Position numbers and translations under genes: made by a program
Notes under the pieces: model-generated
What the model was told of the DNA's origin: nothing
The model's database searches: none
Seen by the model: the letters and a program-made list of their open reading frames with translations, nothing else
Shown here: one piece after another, positions 59,846 through 64,000 of the stretch
Position numbering within the stretch: position 1 is the first letter of the stretch
How the letters are laid out: each line of letters opens with the position of its first letter
NCBI GenBank assembly: GCA_028455995.1
Contig: JABELC010000001.1
Span: forward strand, 1,972,501-2,036,500
Reading direction: 5' to 3'
DNA length: 64,000 bases
Source of the DNA: Scleromitrula shiraiana
Lineage: Eukaryota > Ascomycota > Leotiomycetes > Helotiales > Sclerotiniaceae

Positions 59846-62218
59846 TAGGATGGTATGGGTATGGGGTATGGATGGGAAGATTTAGATAGAAAGATAGATG
59901 TAGTTGGATGTATGGGTAGATGAGTATATTGGAGGTGATGTTGAATAGATGATTACTATATGATTACTCTATATCTACCTTATTTACATCATGGTGTTGG
60001 ATGGAAAGTTTCTACTGTATTGTGCTCGTTTCATATACCCATTGATGGTCAGTAACTAATGTTTCTTCAAACCATGGAAATAAATATATTCGCACTCCTC
60101 CTTCATCCCAATTTATCGAGAAACCTATACTACTGTTTTAGCAATGGCAGTTAGTGTGTTTGTTGGTATCGATAATGATTTCTCAGTGATCAATTTGTAT
60201 AGAGTAGCTCGAATTGGTTGATTATGCTAATTGGGTGGACTGATGGATGGATGGATGGATGGATGGATGGATGGATGGATGGATGGATGGATGAATGGAT
60301 GGATGGATGGATGGATGGATGGATGGATGGATGGATGGATGGATGGATGGATGGATGGATGGATGGATGGATGGATGAAGATATCAAGGTATGGAATTGA
60401 ATTGCATTGAACGTGCCGGATATTAGAGGAAGAGAAGTATAAGAGGCAAGATGTCGAGAAATGAGATGGATGGCATGAAAGACATGATGCATAAATACCA
60501 TTGATCTCCTCTTAGTTCTCAGTTATCCTCTATACGGATACTCGAAATTCCAATCCAATAAACACCTCCTTATGATTGTTTATCTGGTGCTCAGGTAGGT
60601 GTATGATATTCTTCTAGTTAGATTGATTCGAGAATTAGAGCATGGTGAAAGATTGTGATATTCAGGCACCTTTATACCTTTTCAATTTCTTCTCCAGGAT
60701 CAATAGATCGATGAGTGGCTCTTGGCTGATGGTGGTATAAAGGTAGGATGTTTAGGATGGTCAGTTCATGCTGCTATAGCTGTTTGGAATAGTATTTCTC
60801 TCGAATTTCTGGTATATATCTGTAGTGTGTTTTCTGTAAAATCCCATCTACGAGTACTAATAAATATTGTGGATACTGACCGATGCGGAGGATCTCCCCC
60901 TAATAATCGCTAACTGTAGTTGCTCCACATCGGAGAAGCTCGGATGATAAGGAGTCATGTAGACTCTTACATATGTACTCATGATACAGCCAACGGTCAA
61001 ATTCATGGATCTCATCTTCTAATAAATGTCCTTCAAAGGTTGAAAGATGTATGAAACTTAACTTTGAAGTTTCAGTTTCAGTTCCAATCTCCAAATTTAC
61101 TATATCATTCAAGGTTAAGGAAAAGTATTATATAAACAAACTATCTATAAGTAACGTTTAGCCATATGTAGTAAAGTTTTGAAAGTAGCAGCAGTGGATA
61201 ATCAAAAGCTTATCAGATAATAACAAAGGTGGATGACGTGTGATCAGGCATTGAATGATAAATCCAGAAGATTTCGACTTGATATCAATGAGGATATATT
61301 ATACATCTTTGAGATGTCATAATTTATTACGGATATGTATATGAATGTGGTGAATAAATTATATAAATGATTTCATGAGAATAAAATGTAAAGATAATAT
61401 CAATATCAATATAATATATATATATATGTATATATATCTAATATTGTTCAAAATGTTCAAAATGTATGGTACTTTAGAAAAGTTGCCCAACCCAGTACTT
61501 TGGACTTTCTTATCGTAAAACCAATCCCTCCGCGATAACCACCATTTTAAAGCAGCCCCGCATAACACTAAAATTTCCCCTCCTCAATAAACCATCCATC
61601 TTACATCTTACATACCACATAATCACATAATCACATACTACATACCACAATTATTACTACCACCACCACAACCACCACCACCACCACAACTTATCTAATA
61701 TCTTATGTGTTTTTTTTACCTTCAACTTCCTTCTAAATATTCAACAAATATTTGAATATTTTTATAAACTTGATTCAATATTTTTTCTATTTATTTATTT
61801 ATTTATTTTATTATATTCTTCAACATTTTTTGATCAATATTCAAATTTCAAAACATCCTCCCTAGTTCAATCTAAAGACGCCCGGACTCCAGATCCATTG
61901 ATTGACAACAGGCAACGACAGGAAGTAGTTAACTTAATTACTTTATTAGTAACTACCGGTACACTTTATTCCACCAAAAACTTTCTTCGAGTGGACCTTT
62001 TTATTTAGAAGGAATCCCACTTTATAGATTAAAAGAATTTCTTTTCTTTTACAATTCAAGTATAAAAATCAAAGTAGGATCCTGTCTTTATTCCTTAACA
62101 GCTTTGATTTTGATGTTTACTTTCCAATCTTGAAGCTTTTCACTCAACCTCTACACTCTATACTCCATACTCACTTTCAATCTTCACCGAGATATGATCT
62201 CGTAAAGCTAATAACATA
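59846..62218. other. Intergenic spacer
   Basis: No supported gene. It contains the long ATGG array at 60243-60376, a TATA repeat near 61411-61436 and CCACCA repeats near 61660-61688. The final 400 bp should be promoter and 5' UTR for the next gene. Confidence 0.55.
60243..60376. repeat. ATGG tetranucleotide microsatellite, about 134 bp
   Basis: Continuous ATGG/TGGA units with one ATGA interruption near 60290. Open frames across it on both strands are repeat artefacts. Confidence 0.95.
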
Positions 62219-64000
62219 ATGACTTCATCCAGCGAACTTCCGTCATTAAATTTGACACAACAAGAAAACGATCCACCGTCCAATAGTTTTCTATTTCCTA
62301 CACCGAGTGTCGATTCGAGAATAAGCAGTTGGGTTCAGAATCAATCGGCTGCAATTATGTCGACTCTCAGCGAAGCCCCATCTGACGAAAGTCATCTTTC
62401 GGAATCTACATATGATTTTTTGGACACAGATGAAGAAAGCCACGATGAACATGCTACTAATTCAGTAGCTTCAATCGATTTTGGTCGTCCAGGAGATCTT
62501 GCCAGCCTTGCCGATACTGAGAATATTTCCGATGAAAGTGGAGATGAGGATACTCATAACTCTTCAATCCCAAACTATGGTCTCGATGATTCTATTAATA
62601 ATGCTTTCAATACATCAACAGTAGGCCGAAACTCTGCCGTCTTACTTGAGGATGTTGATAGATCACTTTCTCAATCTATCGAGTTTGAAGAGCCATATGG
62701 TAGCCTTGGAGCTGAAAATGTATCAGTCAAGCACACAGTTGCCGATTTTAATGAAGAACAGACCGAGTTGGTAGCTCGAGATATTGCTATGCAAAATGCC
62801 CCACAACGTCTTCTTCTCACTATTCGACAAACGATGACGAAACAAGGTCTATCGACAAAGGAGCCTCTTCGAATCTTATATGTAGGTAGCCATTCTGCCA
62901 AACAAGACGTCATACACAAAATCGCCAGCTCTGTCACTGCTTCTATCGAAAATAAGTCACGATCAAAGCTTCGCAGCTCTTCCCAGCTCTATAATGTTGT
63001 GCCTGTTTCTGCGTTTGGTTCCGAAAAGACCCCTGAGATTGAACTCATGCACTCATCTGGATACCAAATCAAAGTTGATGATTGTATATCCGCCGAATGT
63101 CTCAAGTTCGAAGATTCTCCAGAGAAGCCGGATATCATCAAATTGACATTGGAGGATAATTACCACTATCACTCGGTTCCTGAAGGCGAGGGTTTTATTA
63201 TTGAACCAGAGTGGGAGCTACCACACGTAGCGGTATTCTTTTGTTCCGACAATGACGATACAAATGCACGCCGCACACGAACTTCTGCAAGAAAGTTTAT
63301 GAACCGCCATGCTATACCCTCGATCGTTATTTCGCACAGACAGATCTTGGATAGAAACCACTGCATGACGTTAGACCAACACTCTATTCATATGTGTCTA
63401 GAATCGCGAGATCCGAGTGGCAGAGGGAATGTCATTCATCAACGTTTGCCTATAGACCTAGCTTCTTTCTTGAATATCGATGCTCGACAAATGAACAGAA
63501 ATCTTGCTTACTTAACTAAACTTTACGAGCCCATATCTACTCCTCCGCTTGCCGTTAACAAAGTCGACAACTCTACGATTTTTTCTCGGAACTTAGAGAA
63601 GCCACCTTCAAGGATTGGCAGAATCCTCCCAAATCTATTTACCCAGGATTGGAGACCTCTAGCTCTATTTGGTTTAAACCTGTTTTATTTGCTTATCTTC
63701 ACTGTCATTCTTACTACCATTACTGGCAATTTTGGCTTCGGAGTGCCGTCATCTCCATCCATCTCTGTCAACAACAAGTCTATGCCAGCTATATCAATGA
63801 CTACACCATCTGCGAAAGCCTCTCTGCCAGCCGCAAGCATTACATCTTCCATCCCATCGATTGCAACAACCCCCGTACGAACAGTCACGGTCACAAAAGC
63901 TCATCCTTCGGGGCCTAACAGTCTCGCCGTAATACCCTCGATGGAACTCGGAAAGCCTGTTCAGAAAGTGATTAAGTCAGATAATAAATGTGGTGTCTGC
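62219..64000 (+). CDS. 3'-truncated hypothetical protein with one membrane segment
   Basis: The frame is open from ATG 62219 to the window edge, at least 594 residues without an intron. I do not recognise the family. An acidic Ser/Asp-rich N-terminus of about 190 residues is followed by a folded-looking domain with RILYVGSHSAKQDVIHKIASS, VAVFFCSDND, IPSIVISHRQIL and SIHMCLESRDPSG, in an alternating strand/helix pattern. Near residues 480-500 a hydrophobic segment (LFGLNLFYLLIFTVILTTITG) predicts one transmembrane helix, followed by a Ser/Thr/Pro-rich stretch. RILYVGS is reminiscent of nucleotide-binding folds, but no full motif is seen. A membrane-anchored signalling or quality-control factor is possible; that is speculation. 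Confidence 0.8.
   Translation, partial: MTSSSELPSLNLTQQENDPPSNSFLFPTPSVDSRISSWVQNQSAAIMSTLSEAPSDESHLSESTYDFLDTDEESHDEHATNSVASIDFGRPGDLASLADTENISDESGDEDTHNSSIPNYGLDDSINNAFNTSTVGRNSAVLLEDVDRSLSQSIEFEEPYGSLGAENVSVKHTVADFNEEQTELVARDIAMQNAPQRLLLTIRQTMTKQGLSTKEPLRILYVGSHSAKQDVIHKIASSVTASIENKSRSKLRSSSQLYNVVPVSAFGSEKTPEIELMHSSGYQIKVDDCISAECLKFEDSPEKPDIIKLTLEDNYHYHSVPEGEGFIIEPEWELPHVAVFFCSDNDDTNARRTRTSARKFMNRHAIPSIVISHRQILDRNHCMTLDQHSIHMCLESRDPSGRGNVIHQRLPIDLASFLNIDARQMNRNLAYLTKLYEPISTPPLAVNKVDNSTIFSRNLEKPPSRIGRILPNLFTQDWRPLALFGLNLFYLLIFTVILTTITGNFGFGVPSSPSISVNNKSMPAISMTTPSAKASLPAASITSSIPSIATTPVRTVTVTKAHPSGPNSLAVIPSMELGKPVQKVIKSDNKCGVC

Noticed and set aside
60190..60501. ORFs of repeating SIHP or WMDG
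   Set aside because: Translations of the ATGG microsatellite.
1..64000. tRNA or rRNA genes
   Set aside because: I looked for B-box type GGTTCGANNCC motifs with matching acceptor stems and for rRNA cores and found none; a covariance search would be decisive.

Overview
The window is nuclear DNA of a filamentous ascomycete (Pezizomycotina). Gene content and style suggest Leotiomycetes, possibly Botrytis/Sclerotinia-like, but that rank is an inference. The evidence is compact genes with 50-190 bp introns (GTAWGT donors, CTRAC-type branch sites, YAG acceptors) and fungal or mitochondrial genes such as MDM10, MRT4, a Kre2/Ktr mannosyltransferase, a TAF14 YEATS protein and a G-protein beta subunit. 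Long AT-rich, microsatellite-rich spacers separate them. I rebuilt exon structures by hand; nearly all splice choices are fixed by reading frame plus family conservation.

Layout: 2-14085 is gene-dense: a 5'-truncated low-complexity protein, triosephosphate isomerase, mitoribosomal mL43, U1-70K, MRT4, MDM10 and a ZIP zinc transporter. mL43/U1-70K and MRT4/MDM10 are divergent pairs sharing short promoter regions. 14086-22937 is a gene-poor block. It holds a degenerate ~134-bp tandem repeat (about 15600-17560), a 207-bp TIR element (18136-18342), a weak Ser/Pro-rich gene model and a small double-hairpin element (21287-21438). 22938-39856 carries a twin-RING protein, a GT15 mannosyltransferase, a DUF4604-like protein, a TAF14-like YEATS protein, a 1066-bp TIR element, a RanBP1 homologue, an acidic unknown, a divergent eEF1A-like G domain, IBA57 and a J-domain protein. 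41563-48387 carries an unknown coiled-coil protein, a divergent 2-oxoglutarate oxygenase/amidohydrolase pair and a phosducin-like protein. After a 4.6-kb microsatellite-dense spacer come the G-beta gene, a second copy of a dispersed repeat, an adenosine/AMP-deaminase-like gene and a 3'-truncated membrane protein.

The genes are mostly housekeeping: glycolysis, mitochondrial translation and biogenesis (mL43, MDM10, IBA57), ribosome assembly (MRT4), splicing (U1-70K, probably the J-protein), nuclear transport (RanBP1), transcription (TAF14), Golgi glycosylation and G-protein signalling (G-beta plus a phosducin-like protein, which in other fungi act together).

The most interesting item is a 210-aa, five-exon eEF1A-like protein at 35765-36615. 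It keeps the G1, G4 and G5 signatures but has lost the G3 DxxG segment and domains II and III. Others are a recurring switch within genes from C-rich to G-rich coding strand, and four unannotated repeat families.
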